Source: Kappaphycus alvarezii
Taxonomy: Eukaryota > Rhodophyta > Florideophyceae > Gigartinales > Solieriaceae
Direction of reading: 5' to 3'
DNA: 64,000 nucleotides
NCBI GenBank assembly: GCA_002205965.3
Contig: NADL03000512.1
Coordinates: forward strand, 310,001 to 374,000
This document shows, one piece after another, positions 11,107 through 24,164 of this stretch; positions within the stretch are counted from its first letter, which is position 1; the number at the start of each line of letters is the position of its first letter. The notes under the pieces are model-generated. The model searched no databases and had not been told where the DNA came from. It saw nothing but the letters and a program-made list of their open reading frames with translations. A program made the position numbers and the translations under genes.

Positions 11107-11369
11107 CCGAAAATAATGCAAAAAGGTCCAAATTTAATGTCTCTCATGTCATAGGTATTAACTAAACGACAGGGTTGTCTTTCGCTGCAGAAATAATCCC
11201 AAACCAGGCCAGCGGAAATTGGGAAATTTAGTGATGATTTGGGGCCGTTTCTAACGGAAATTGCAGCAAGGGTGTCGAAAACGGGGAAAAGTCTCACAAG
11301 GGAGTGTAGAGCGCCGAAGCGAGCTTGCAAGCGAAGGGGCTCGCCCGATCGCGTTAGAAAAGAGTAAAA

Positions 11370-12831
11370 AATGGTCGTGACAAAGCCCAGATATATCTTC
11401 TTATATTCCTCAACGAGACTGTTGATCTCGTGTGACCCATGTATGGACCATAAATGTTCCATGAGGTCTTATTGGAGACCAGAATTCATGACTCAATTCT
11501 TTAAAAACTCTTTTTCTTGGCAAAGCACGGCGATTGAGCCCGGCTCTGCATCCAATATTCATCCTTTTACCCCAAACGGGCTGCCTCATATGGTTTACAT
11601 CTCTTTGGCCCAATTTTGCGCAAACTTCTTTTTCCGATGTTTGCTCCTCTTCATTAAGACCCTCTTAAATCATCATATTGTGCAAAATTATGCAGCAGTA
11701 CATGACTTTTTTCATAGTTCCAACATGCAAAAACCTTGAATCTCTCTTTAGTATGTACCAGCGACCTTGTAATACGCCAAACGCACGTTCAACATCTTTT
11801 CGCCTAGCTTCCTGACGGGCGGCGAGGTTATTTTCTTTCCAGGTCGTAGATTTCAGGACACTGTGTACAAAAATTGGATACTTTGGATAAATGCCATCGC
11901 AAAGAAAGTATGGTACATCTCTTTCTTTTCTATTGATATTATAGGTAATCTTTGGCGGGAAAGATCCAAGTGCAATATTGTTAAGCAGAGGTGAGGTTTC
12001 CAGTACATTGAGGTCATTTGCGCTGCCCGGAGTAACAAAAAACGCATGCTATATGTAAAGATGATGGCCCGCAATTACCTCTAGAGTTACGCCTGGTTTC
12101 CTTTCCCTCCCCTGAAACTGTCCTTTCCACGCTATAGGACAATTCTTAAATAAAAATTGCTACAATCGATGCTCCCAATCGTACCAGGAAGCCCCAGAGT
12201 GCGGGTTTCTCGCAAAATTGATTCAAGTTCTGCTTTTTTGGACAACGTAGATACTTTGGTACCCATATTTCTACGAAAAATCTGCAAAATCGTTTCAAGC
12301 ATTCGGCAGCAGTTGATTCAGACATGCGAATATATTCATCTACGTTGTCATATGCGGATCTGTATGCCAAAAGGTGCAACGCAGATACAACTTTCTGCTC
12401 AGTCTTGAAACTCAATTGCGCAGTGCAGTTGTTTTTCTTGCCAAAATAGTGGTACTTGGCTTGGAGTTCTGTACAGAGGTCGGATTGCTTTACCACAGGC
12501 ATATGCAGGTGAAACGCGTAAAGTCTTGATATTCATCTTACTGTAAAAAACCTAAAACAATTAGGTTCGGACAGAGTAGCTGAAAGACTCTTTTCGAAAC
12601 TCTGAAACGTCTGCGAAAGCATCGTTCATCGTAAACGGGAGAGGGACACAAGTTATCTCGATATAAACGATTGTACCCAGAATGAAGCTTGCGATCAATA
12701 TTACGACGACGATCAGTAGTGGAGCCTCCATGACGACGCGATTCGCCATCGCTTTCTGAGCTATTCAAAAGCTCTTGAACTAGCCCATCAAGTGCTTCAT
12801 AGAACGTAAAGTTGATGATATTGGAAGACAT
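11370..12831 (-). pseudogene. Harbinger transposase (DDE_Tnp_4 type), interrupted
   Basis: RNase-H-fold transposase read from an ATG at 12831. The N-terminal part has RRHGGSTTDRRRNIDR and RRRFRVSKRVFQLL. Next, at 12502-12146, comes TEQKVVSALHLLAY and DEYIRMSESTAAECLKRF, the classical Harbinger helix-turn-helix segment. GSIDC gives the first catalytic Asp, PGSANDLNVL the second and VERAFGVLQGRW the Glu. The end contains LMEHLWSIHG. Several frame changes and at least one in-frame stop separate these blocks. An intron between the first two blocks is possible but I could not define it. All catalytic residues survive, so decay seems modest. Confidence 0.85.
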
Positions 12832-12956
12832 GATAGCGCTTTTCCATTGGAGCTGGAAGGGGACGGGAGCAAATCAGCAAATAACCAAAATACTCACCGC
12901 CATTTCCCTCTTAAAACGCTGGTACCTTTTGCCCCTTTGTTCCCGGTTTTACTTCC

Positions 12957-12970
12957 CGTTAGAGATGCTA
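12957..12970 (-). repeat. right terminal inverted repeat of Harbinger element
   Basis: CGTTAGAGATGCTA, the imperfect inverted copy of the left end, followed by the TAA target duplicate at 12971-12973. Confidence 0.75.
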
Positions 12971-12973
12971 TAA

Positions 12974-13634
12974 GGATATTAAAACTAGCTGTTGGGAAAA
13001 GTTGGGAAATTTTCCGGGCTTGAGATTGGCCAATTAGGGCTTTCAGCGGGCTTTTTATAACGAAAATTCTTAAATTCGTTACTTTCACACGTTGTTATAA
13101 GCCATTTTTTTGGAGCCAGGTAAATGCTGACCAAATTAACTGCGCATTCGTCCGTAACTGTCTTGCAATTTCTGAAGAATGAGGGGCTATACGCCAATTC
13201 AGGCGCTCAGGGGCTCCCAGGTACTCATGGGGAGGTTCCGAGAACTAGAAGCAAAAGCACGGGGGTGCTGATTGGAAGGGAGACGGTAATTTCCCAAAAA
13301 GGGCGGGTGTTCCAAAAAAATGGTCATCTGACAAGCTACATGAGCCCCCCGAGCTGAGGGTGATCGGTACTGCCCAGAAGCGCTTAAAGGAGAAGGAACC
13401 ATGACCCAGCGCCCAAATTGGTCAGCAGATAAGTTGTTCTAGTCAAAGAAAGACAAGCAATGCCATAAATGCTCGCTGCATTTGCGTTATCAAAATGCCC
13501 CGCCCACGCAAAATTGCCCTAATATCTCCCATGCCGCCGAATAATTCCGGTAAATCTCAAGCAGTGTTTGTGTCAACAGCACCTCTATCTACAACCTCCC
13601 CACCCTTCCGGCAAATGCCGTCCTGGCCTGTCTT
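12974..13634. other. spacer between two Harbinger-type elements
   Basis: No gene seen. This interval probably holds the left end of the next element, but I could not find terminal repeats. Confidence 0.4.
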
Positions 13635-15729
13635 GTGAGGTTTCCCTCGGATAAAGAACATGTACCCCAAGCAGTCCATGACACGCCGTCAATCGCACCC
13701 ACACACGCCGCTCCGGCCTATTTCGCTCCGGCATCTTCTGTTTCGACGCAAATCGCTCTGATATCCTCTGGTTTGACACCTATCAGTCCAAAGCGCGTAA
13801 CTCAGGCAACCACCGCTCCGGCCCTTGCCGTTCCAGTGCCCGTCACTTCGGTTCCTGCTGCCCTGAATGCGAATCCTTCGTTTCGAATTGCATCGGGTAC
13901 AAGTATTCCAACCAATTCTGCCCTGATTCCCGTAACTCCGGCTCCCGTATTTCAAAATAGTACTGCTGTACCTACCCGAATGAATCCTAAAGAAAAACGG
14001 AAGCCGGTCAGAATCATTCTTCAACCAGTCCTTATGTGTACTGGACTTGCTCCAACAAACGCCCCCTCTAAACCTTGTATCTCTAATTCAAGCTCCGCTT
14101 CGGGTAGTGTTGGGACGGTTAACTGGGAAAAAGTTTACGAGAGGTACAGGGAAGCTCTGGAAGAGAACCTGCAAAAGAGCGCTGAAGTACACGAGCGCCG
14201 GTGGCAGCAAATTGATGATACCATAGAGAAAGAAAATCAGGAACGCATACGCAAACTAAAGGAATCCCAATGCAATAGGAGAGCAGAGATTCAGGTTTCC
14301 TCTCCGTTACACCTGCTGCCGGAACCAGTAGTGGTTGCCGACACCCAAAACGCCGAGTGTCCGGCAGTGTGTAGGAAACCACACGGAAAAAACTGAAGAG
14401 TCGAGGTGCGAAGGGAAGGGAACGAAAAAAAATGAGGAGAGAGTGGAATACAAGTGGAAAATCACTGATGAGGAGTTGTTTATTGAGAGCTGGGAGAATA
14501 ATTAAGCTGAATTCAGGAAGACGCCAAATCTGTCCTTTCCAAAGAAGGATGCTGTTTTCTTCAACGCGGATATTGCGAAGAGGAGCTTAAAGAAGCCGGT
14601 TTACATTGAATTTGAACAGGTCTGAAACAAGCAAAGGTACCTGTTGAAGCGTTATAAGGAGGTGGTGGATAAGTACTCCGCATCAGGCGCTGGTCTTGCA
14701 GTTGGAGAAGGCAAATTGCTTCTTAATCATATTTTGGGGAGTTTTTCCTTTTTTCTGCACTGCACTCTTTCCTTGGGGGCAAGAATGACATTACTTTCAC
14801 CTGCCTTTGGGAAATCGAGGTGGATTCTGCACAAATACCTGGTGATTCCGACTGTGATTCAGAATCCAGTGATCCAGCCGGTGAGGTCTCCACACCACAT
14901 ATTCAGAAGACTCCCACACTGCCATTTACCGAACAAACGCAGGAGCAATGTTCCACCAGGACTGTTCAAAAAGCTATCAAACCAAGTTGGTAGTAACATT
15001 AAGCGAAAACAGACCGGCAACCCCCTGTTACTGCTTGAGCTATTTTCGCTGCCATCATCTCCATCGCCTATCTTTCCTGACAAGGTCTCCCTATCCAGCC
15101 CCATGGACGGAGAATTTGACAACTCACTGCCGGGTGGAGATGAAAAAGAGAAAGAAGGGAATGAATTGCTTCAAATGAAAGGCACTCAGTTTGTGGTGGG
15201 CGGGATGAACGGGGCCTCTGTTTTAGGACCCGAGCCGAGCGATAAATCTCTCGCCTCTGAAAGGAAGAAATTGAGTAGTTCCAGCAGGATCTCCGCTATA
15301 TGAAAGGTGGAGCAGAATGTGGCTGCATTTAGAAAATAACATGAGGAGATTTCGAGGGCTACAGTTGCTCACACGAAGGCGCAATGAATACTCATGGAAA
15401 AAGAACTGGCACTGAAGAAAAAGGACGTTGCTTTAGAGTAGGAGGATTTTAACTTCAAGGAGAGGGACTAACAACAACGTGAGGAAACCGTTGCGCTCAA
15501 AGAGGAGGACGTGAAGATATCTGCGAAGCGAATTTAACTTTATAGAGAGGTTCTGCAAATGCGTAAGTCGGAGATACAACAGAAACTTGCGTTTACGAAA
15601 CTGGAACATCATTATAAGGCTGTTGAGGTCTGAAAGGAATTTTGAGACACTACAAAGGCACGTAGTGTCCTGGAAAACGTCACGGCGATGCTGCAAGGCT
15701 CTGAGAACAATTCAAAGTTGACATGAAAC
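13635..15729 (+). pseudogene. accessory protein of second Harbinger-like element
   Basis: The first part (to 14396) is a 253-codon open frame rich in Pro, Ala, Thr and Ser, then a charged helix starting VNWEKVYERYREALEENL, a likely coiled coil. No ATG lies near its start; it opens from a GTG. Downstream, with in-frame stops, ITDEELFIESWENN and RYLLKRYKEVVDKYSASGAG resemble trihelix/Myb-type accessory proteins of Harbinger elements. From about 15340 to 15700 Lys/Glu-rich pieces (MEKELALKKKDVALE, REETVALKEEDVKISAKR) suggest a second coiled coil. I count at least six interruptions. The Pro-rich part could be a separate gene; I treat it as one unit because of the layout. Confidence 0.45.
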
Positions 15730-17108
15730 CCGGCTACTGCTTGAGGTTCATTAATTTAAGTTGTACTCAGAAGAATAACTACAGTGCCATTATCTGTTAT
15801 TCATGAGACCAGATGGATATTTTAAAGGCAGAAAACGCGTAAGCTGTCGCTTGAAGTTTTAGAAGCACATTGCGTTGACTAAAATAATTAGATGGTTCAC
15901 TGAACGTGAGCGCACTCGACGCGATAAAAGTAAAGTCTACCATTCGTCTCCCAACTGTGATCAGATGTTCTCTAGGGCGCGTTCGATAACCATTTGGGCT
16001 TCCTGATGACCGAATGGGCGCAATGTTCCAACGTAAATGTCCATGTTCATGTATCCTCTGAGCAAATTCACTTGCTTACGCAATTTCAGCATCCTTCTTC
16101 GCTTTCTGTTTTCATCTTCCCTCCCCTCTCCCAAGTCCCTTTGCAAAAATCCGATAAAGTTCCTGCAGTTTTTCATATCCAGGGCATCAAAGCATGTGAA
16201 GAGGTCATTGAGTTCATTGTCCAGAGTGTCATACCGCCAAACATGTCAGTACTGCTCCCCTCCGGTGACTCACTGGAAAGTCATAACGTAGCCCGCGCAA
16301 AATAAAAACGTACAGTTAAATATGTCGTAAAATTTAATTGATTCAATTGGTCCAGGGGGCAGGGGCGATGTGTTCGTAACATGTGTTGTATTTACTTCAG
16401 GCAGAACTCTGGAATAATTAAATTTACCAGGCCTAAGCTCCCCTATCAAATTCATTCCAAAGTATCTATTCCGGTCCACGACATGAAACCACCCTGGTTA
16501 TTTCTTGTTCTGGCAAAAGTCGTATGGAAAAAATTATTCCCATTTATTTTCCGAATCGTTTAAAAAACAAGGAAAAAATGGCACTTCGCCACAGTAAGCC
16601 GCCGTTTTACTGGTGAAAAAACCTCAAGGTCCAGGCACGAGGGCGGGTATTGTTATCAGGGCTTTTAAAGATGGGAGGATCTGACCATGCCTTGGTACAT
16701 AAGCCATATGATAAGTGGTCATGGGTCTTGACGACCGATTTCTGCCCCATATTTCAGGCCTGTTCATTTACACTGACAAGTTCATCCGCCTTCTTAAGTT
16801 CATCATCTCATTTACAGCAAATCACAACAATACTTGTGGTCTAGACTTTAACATTCTAACGTACTTTGGGGACTGAAGCAGCTTAAGGTAGACCGCAGAC
16901 TTTACGTCGGGTCCTGGGAGAGGTTTTGGCTGATGAAATGATGTTACTGTAGTCCTTACTTGTAACCATCAAACGTCAGTACCTGCTGCTTGACTTCCTC
17001 TCGCAAATCTTATCCAAAGTTGTCTCCCTCTTCTGAATGCTGTTCCCGAGCATCATCGTCATTCTCGGTTTGGCTCAATTCCTTGGAGGCTTGGAGAAAT
17101 TCCCTATC

Positions 17109-17824
17109 TCACTCGTCGTCAAACGCACGTGGGATTTTGCGTAGAATATATACGACCGTAATAAACTTGACCACCTTTTCGTTTTCCTTCCTCTCGCTTA
17201 TGCGGAGTCGAACGACTCGCAGCCCCTGAAACCTGCTCTTCACGTGCCCAGCTACATGTTCGACCTTAATTTGGAGCGATCTGTGGTGAAAATTGTACGC
17301 GACATTCTCAGAAAATTTAGTGTGGGGTGATTTGTAGTTGCGGATGAGCCGGGGATAAATATCGAATGCAGAGTCCCCCAGCCCATACTGCTTGCCATCA
17401 AATAATTCATTCTCCAGTTTCTTTTTCAGAAACAATGCAAACCGTGCAACCCGGGCATCATGGAAGGAACCTGGCGAGCCCATGCACAATTCAAACTCGC
17501 CCGTACAATACCATGAAATCCATCCCATTGTGCTCAATAGAAAAGCTTTACCGGATGAAGTCTAGGAAACTCACAGCGAAGATAGTTGACTGGTTGGTAG
17601 CGCACACGGGTATCAGCGTGATTAATATAGTTCTTGAGGCGCGCTTTTGATATACCGCAAAACATTTGAGGATGTTCTTTTAGTGACAAGAATTGAAACG
17701 ATGGGGTACGAGGCAAAATAGTTTCTTCAGTACGTTGCGTTGGTGTCAACCATACTACCTCCAGTGACGATATGGAAGCCTTGAAGCTACGGATAAAGAT
17801 TACGAGGGTATGATTGGAGAACAA
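17109..17824 (-). pseudogene. DDE_Tnp_4-type transposase, decayed
   Basis: Minus-strand blocks YQPVNYLRCEFPRLHPV, then GSPGSFHDARVARF (second catalytic Asp in HDAR), YGLGDSAFDIYPRLI and VEHVAGHVKSRFQGLRV (catalytic Glu region) follow the order of the DDE endonuclease of the Harbinger superfamily. The frame changes at least once and the N-terminal part is not recognisable. More distant remnants may reach down to about 15960. Confidence 0.75.
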
Positions 17825-19718
17825 TTCGAAATGAATGTGCTAATATTGTAAAGAATCGCGATGTTTGTTATTTGAATGGGTGAAATGAAAGCCTTTACAG
17901 CGTCTCTGCAATAGATCTCGCCCTCGGAGGGAGTCTTGACGACGAGGAATGCTGCTTGCCCCTTACGGCACTACCTCTCCGCTGATGTGCTTGGTCTGAG
18001 GAGGAAACTAAGATTAATTCTGTCTGCGAGATAGTCTCTTTGAAATAGTCTGATTAAACCTCCCTTCAAAAGTTCAAAATCATGCTGGTGGAAACCAGTG
18101 CTTTTCACCCTCACATTTTGCAGCTCTCCTCCATCCATGCTAACCTTTCAGCTCTGCCCGGATAGCGTGGCGCGACTTGATCGCCAAGATGTCAATAATC
18201 TTTAGCTTGAGGTAAATAGGATAATAAAGAACTGATGATAAGTAGGTCTGGCTCATATTTGGAGATACACCGTATATGGGTTGGAACCGGGATAAATAAA
18301 AATAGAAGCGGCGGCGAAATTAACCTCATAATATGTTTCAGGTCGCTTCGACCCACCATGGATTGCTAGTGACTTATCTCAGCCACTAAGTCTTTGATCA
18401 GACAGACCATATGTTTCACCACACCATTCCATCTGGGGCTTATTAATTGAAAGATTTCCATGATTTCCTTGATGGATACGGCAGTGCAAGCAAAAGTTTT
18501 GTCCGACAACATCAATTGGATTTGCGCAAACATATAAATAATTTTCTCTAAGTAAACTTATTGTACACTTCAGCAGTGGACGACATCAATGATCGCACCA
18601 TCGGCTATGAAGTAAAGTGTTCCAAAACGATAGTCTGGAAGCGCTATCCACCATTTTGGGGGATTAACGGGCCTGTTAAGTCGATCTGGAATGTTTTAAG
18701 GTGGGAATTGATGATAATTTGTAGAGAAATGCGGTATTTCCAAACGGGCGGGTTTCTACATGCCTGTACACATCCGAAGTGACCGGGGACCATCAGTACG
18801 AGGTGGCTGTAAACTGAAGCCCTATTTTCGAGTACCAATGTCTAAACTATCCAGCATTTCTCAGGAACGCAGTTGCTTCAACATGAAAAGCTTCGACATG
18901 AGCGGATCGCCGCGGAACAAGCGATCATTCAAAACCATGAACGACTGTGGGACATGCTGGACCCCTCATCGGTCACATGGGTCTTTTGCATGAATTTGTG
19001 GCCAAGAAAATATCTGTTGAAATCTGATGAAGCGGGATCGAGTCACATGTCGGCTTTGAAGGTTTCTGAATCGGTATAGGGAAAAAATGGTATCGGGAAC
19101 AGGGTATTATTCAGATTTCTAAAGGCTTTTCTCCTCATTTGTCCACTAAAACGTCTTTTTCTAGGAGTTGAGGGCCTGAAGAGGTAGATACATTTCGGAG
19201 AAGCACTAAAAAAGAAATTGGTGGCATTCTGCCATACAAAAAGAGCGGAGGACGACATTTTTGCCATTTTGAGGAGACGAGTTTTCTCCAGATCGGTCGA
19301 GATACCTCAGATTACAAGATGTCTACGAGAATTGGGAATTTATCTACTTAAAAGTGGAAATATTTCGAGCTGAGTTGAAGCTGGTAGCTATCGGTAAGGT
19401 CGAAAACTGTTGAGAGGCCCTGAATGAGCTCTCAATAGAAAGATAAAGATTACGCAATACAATTAGATTCAGGAAATGTTTTTTATAATTTCTTCTATCC
19501 TTCTTTGGTAAGTAGAGAGCGCGGTAATAAGGCCCTCTGAATAAGCTCTAAGGCGTAGGTACCAAACTTTGTGAGCCACTTACACAACTGGACCATCTTG
19601 AAATTACAGTAGTGCAAGATTATGTCCTAAAACGCGAAAAGCTCTCAACAATTAAGTTTATCGAATTTTTATTCTGTATTTGAGATGACCCAGTTACCTA
19701 TTTTCCCCTCTTTTTTAC
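17825..19718. other. AT-rich decayed DNA, no gene recognised
   Basis: Only short open frames without recognisable domains. Probably old transposon remains. Confidence 0.4.
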
Positions 19719-19720
19719 TA

Positions 19721-19827
19721 TGAGATATTCTGCGCAGAACCAAGGATTTCCGTCGTTCTTACTTGCGGTCACCACAAAAAAGGCCGAAAGAAAGACATCA
19801 ATCCTCGGTTCTGCGCAAAATATCTCA
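19721..19827. mobile_element. MITE-like foldback element, 107 bp
   Basis: The terminal 27 bp are inverted repeats with two mismatches (TGAGATATTCTGCGCAGAAC at the left end). TA lies on both sides (19719-19720, 19828-19829), as expected for a Tc1/mariner-type target duplication. The inner part is also partly self-complementary, so nearly the whole element can fold back. Its ends do not match the mariner at 51.5-62 kb. Confidence 0.65.
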
Positions 19828-20134
19828 TACTGAAAATTGGATTGACTCACCGTGGCCCTATCTTGCCGCTTACAGTAGTTTCTTGATTCAGTGAAAAAAA
19901 CTCATGCTAATGTATTCATAGAGTTTAAATTATTGGTAAGGGTTACTGGTGGGATAATATCAAGGTATATTACAGAATATCTTGAAATGATCGTAAAATC
20001 CAATGAAGAGAAAATACTAATATTCAATGACGCACCGATATCCACAATATTACATATTTGGGAAGATTTATTGACCTAGCAGTATGCTATTGACGCCCTT
20101 TCAAGGCTTTCTGTGGAGGTACCAGCCCCTCTAG

Positions 20135-20642
20135 ATGATTTCATTTCATAAAAAATGTTTCCTGGAAAGGGAAAATGAAAAAAGTATCCGAAACTATGAA
20201 GAAAAGGATCACTCCAATACCAAAAATCGCCTTTCTGGGCTTCGAAGCACCCTATATTGTCGATATCAGTGTCTCAAACGTCTTCAAAGGAAAATATATT
20301 GCTCAGAAGAAGTAATATTGCCAGATGCATCCATTTCAATAATCGCGTTGCACCATGAATACGGTTGAATGAAAGAACACTATGCAAAGAGAGGTGTTGG
20401 TAGTCATATTTGAGTTACGCAAGTTTCGGACCAAGTTTTTCTGTGCTGAAACTTTTGTGCTGATAAATGCACAGCAAATGCCCCACTATTCATTTAAGAA
20501 GAACTACTTTATAGAAGTCCAATACCCTGAATGGATTTCATTGCCGCGTATGACTTCAAAGTCTAGGATCAATCAGGCTTTAGCAAAGATACCACAGATT
20601 ATCTGTCAAGCGGGGTTATTTACGACTCTCAGAACCGCTTAG
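20135..20642 (+). mobile_element. Ty3/gypsy retrotransposon fossil (RNase H part)
   Basis: Plus-strand pieces match the RNase H region of Ty3/gypsy pol, notably VLVVIFELRKFRTKFF followed by a FVLINAQQ-like stretch where TDHQ is usual. The element is broken in many places and looks old. I cannot define its ends or LTRs; remnants may start near 19.9 kb and reach beyond 21 kb. Confidence 0.6.
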
Positions 20643-23600
20643 TATACTAATGTGATGTAGGGGCCCATACACGGATGAAGAATATGTCGGGATGTTAGCA
20701 CCATTTATAGTGTACGGTATATAAGCCTATATAATAGATTAAAATATATAAAAGGGAAGGTAAAGAAGAAATGGCGGTTGATCAAACCACCGACCAAATA
20801 TTTCGTTTAAAGGATGGAGAGATTCTGTGGAGCAAAAATAAAAGCTCCAGATACATCCCATTAATAAAGAATAGAGATTCTATAGCTCCACGTTCCAAGC
20901 TGGAGTTGGGAGCAGAACAAATAATCGGCGAGAAAGCTCGTTCGAAATAGTTACTGGTAGCCTGGCTCATCAAAAAATCATGATTTCCTGAGAATTTGGA
21001 ACGGGTATCAGAAGGAAAAGGCGCTGCTCTCGTCCGCAACCGCTGTAAAAAATGATCTGAAAACGGACTTGAGACCTAATGGATTGACGTTTACGGAGAT
21101 TGACCCGGTACAGGAATTTAAACAGGTTCTTTCTCATAGCCGTTTAGCCCCTCCCAGGCTGTTCCATAGCAGCCACAAGCAATAGCTCTTCCGCAGAGGC
21201 TGTAGCTAGGTTTATAGAGACAGAATGTATCTCTTTATTTCAGTCCATCGAAGACTGCCGTTTTGGAAAACCGAGTTTTTCATATCTACATGAAAGGGCC
21301 TCCTCGATCTTATCCAACGGCATAGGTTCAGGTTGTCCACTGCCTTGGCTTACGTTCCAATGTCAAATGGTTAAATCGAGCGAAATTTGTGTATCATGAT
21401 GATGGGAATCAAAAGAATGATCCTCAGCCAAGTAATTGATTGGAAATTGTATCTCAGTAACGTCCTATTTGAATGCAGTCGCCGCAAGCTCTCATCTAGA
21501 TCATAAAAATTCCAACCGATGTATGGCATAGACCTGCACAAGGCTCCGATGGATTTTGCTCTATTTATACGTACTGATTTCGAAGATCATCACCTACTTT
21601 GACTACTCGCAGTTCTATTTATGCGCCCGAGCAGGAGTTATGCACAATTGAGATGATTCTGAAAAGGAATCTTCGTAGGATAGACAAAGCTCTAACTGGG
21701 GTACTATTTATTGATTGTACATGGATAGGCCCTGATCTCTACTAAGAAAAGACTTTCATCCAAACCCTGCTGTTTTAGGGCAAGCGGTATATAGAAGGTG
21801 TCACACCCGCACTCTCGTCGTAGTATTCACGCGCAGAAATTAGTTTGGTGTCCCCTACATGCAATTCTTAACTCAGAACTAAGCTTCCCCAGAAAATGCA
21901 AAGTTAATCGTACTATTGGTTATTACATTCATTCTCATCTGTATTTTTGAGTATATGAGTATAAATTTTATTATTACTTCTAATTTTGGTCGTTCACTAC
22001 ACGTAAGCAACACTATAGAAAGGAAAAAGGGGATAAAAGCAGGTCTTACTGTAGCGCAAGGACTTCGAAGAGTTGAGAACACACTGAGGGAATTTGAATT
22101 GAATTCGTAGGCGGAAAAATCTTTAGATCAACTATCGGACAAAGATCCACTCAGATGCCTCTCGGGGTCATTCCAAAAAGCCCAAGTACCGCCCACATTG
22201 GCAATTGGCCTACAATCCAGACTTATGTTTAAATTCCGACGGTAACCTATGGTGCCTATAGGCATGGGGATCACCACGTGGTTTCGGAGACCTTTGCTTT
22301 TCGATATTACCTGGAATTAACGTATATGGGTATGGCAGCCCACTTTTAAGAAATGAGCACGTTACGGCGGGACACAGCATTGTATACAACTATTTGGCAA
22401 TGTCAGACTGTAAGTTTTATTGTACCGCAATTGGATTTCAAACACTGTGTAATGCTCCCGAATACCGTTAGAACCCGTCTCCAGGCTTTTATTACCATTA
22501 CAGCTCAGTGTCTTTTGCACTAATAGCTACTTTATCATTATTTGTCTTAGTTTCTTACTATATTTCAGTTTCTAACCCCGTTTAATCTACATAAATTAAC
22601 TATTGTCGGTTTCTTTTCTATCTACGGGAAACCCTGGCAACCAACTTCCTACGCTGGGATATCTGCCATGATTCCAACCGTTCGGAAATGCCACCCTTTT
22701 CGCAACTTTTTTAAACGATCGTCGTAGTTTTCTTTTGCATTTCAGTAATTCGCTGTTTTTGCAGGGGTTTCTAGTTGTGTCACCCAACTACAAGAGAGTT
22801 TAACACTACAAGAATGCTAAAATGTCGAGAGAATTTCGTACTACACTGGGTTCTAAACCCATAAGCTCCATTATACTACTAAGAAAGTTGGCTTCGAATG
22901 CCGGAATGGCTGCTCCATCCTTAAGCTGGTATAAAACTACAAAATTTATCTTCCGACCATCTAGACCCACAATCAAGCTTCAAGAGTTAGTGCAATTCTT
23001 TCTTTGGTCGTGTTACCTTTTGGAACTGTCTTAATTTTATCTATCATAGGCATTTGATACTATATGGTTTGCTACAAGTGTTGGAATGCTAGCAAACTAG
23101 AGAGATGTGCTATCGCACAGGATCTCGTAGTATAAGTCCGTAAACCGCGGTCGAATTTGGGCAACTACAAAAGGAGGTTCCGTCCATGCAGGACTTCCGA
23201 ATTTTAAGATGGGTACAAGCTTCTACGTCTCAAGCAGCAATTCCGCCACGTTGACAGATCGTAGGGGTAAATTCAACCTGGGGAAGGACAGAAAGCTTCA
23301 TATACCGCTAGAGTATCTCAAAAAGGGATCGATATCCAACAAAATGCCTTAAATTATAAACTTTCGCTAAGGACAGGACAAATCGCCGAAAATGACCCCG
23401 ATACTATCAATTAGGAAATCCGACAGATAGACAACCGCAAAATGTACCATATTATGGTCAAGAATGCGTATCAAGTTTTGAACTGGCTTCGCGAAGACCT
23501 CATAGAGTCCGTCAAGAATCAAGTTATCACTCCCCTTTCCTTTGAAGAAATCGCCAAAACTGGTACAAATGCCATTGCATGCAAAGTTTTGGCACTTTAA

Positions 23601-24164
23601 AGTGATATAAAGCACCTGAAAGAGTTTCAAAGCGCCAATAAACCGAGGAAAATACGAAGGATACCAAATGAAGGACATCGGAAGGCGAAAACTCACTAGT
23701 AAGGACTAAACTTGAATGACCTCCAGCGGCATTCACGATAATATCCTCGGGAAAATGGGTCGATTTCAACTTGAAAAGTACGACTTCCAAAAGTCGTGAG
23801 ACGAAAGATATGGGTAAATATCAATTTTCCGCGAAAATGTCCCCCAAAATTAATATTTAAGTTGTTGAACCGATCTATGATTCAATAGTCAATCCAGTAA
23901 AATTGGCCAACTCTCAACGGAGTTAAGGCATATATTAAACGTAGGAAAACTTGAAAAAATCAAAATTCAATACATCGTGGCAAATAATCGGCGGTATTTA
24001 TTGTTTTCCAGAAGAGAAGTATCTCTTTGCCAAAACACTGTCCTGGAGATAGTATCCATCCAAGATATTCACAACTAGGCAATTAGCTCTATTAATTTAC
24101 TATTTTGAGCAGAATGAACCGTTAGGGGGGGTGTAATAACTGAATAAAGGCTTGGTCACTCACA
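20643..24164. other. AT-rich decayed DNA, no gene recognised
   Basis: Short open frames only. A minus-strand pair at 23367-23790 has mixed hydrophobic content but no domain I can name. The composition resembles the surrounding transposon graveyard. Confidence 0.4.

Larger units (their letters stand above)
10015..12970. mobile_element. PIF/Harbinger DNA transposon with both ends
   Basis: A 2,956-bp element. The left end begins GGGCATCTCCAACG (10015-10028) and the right end is CGTTAGAGATGCTA (12957-12970), an imperfect 14-bp inverted repeat. TAA stands on both outer sides (10012-10014, 12971-12973), the 3-bp duplication expected for this superfamily. It carries two convergent genes, an accessory Myb/SANT-like protein on plus and the DDE transposase on minus, both interrupted. 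A subterminal CATCTCCAACG occurs again at 10069-10079. Confidence 0.88.
13635..17824. mobile_element. second Harbinger-like element, decayed
   Basis: Same layout as the first element: a DNA-binding-type accessory protein on plus (13.6-15.7 kb) facing a DDE transposase on minus (17.8-17.1 kb and lower). No terminal repeats or target duplication were found, so the ends given are those of recognisable coding pieces. Confidence 0.6.
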
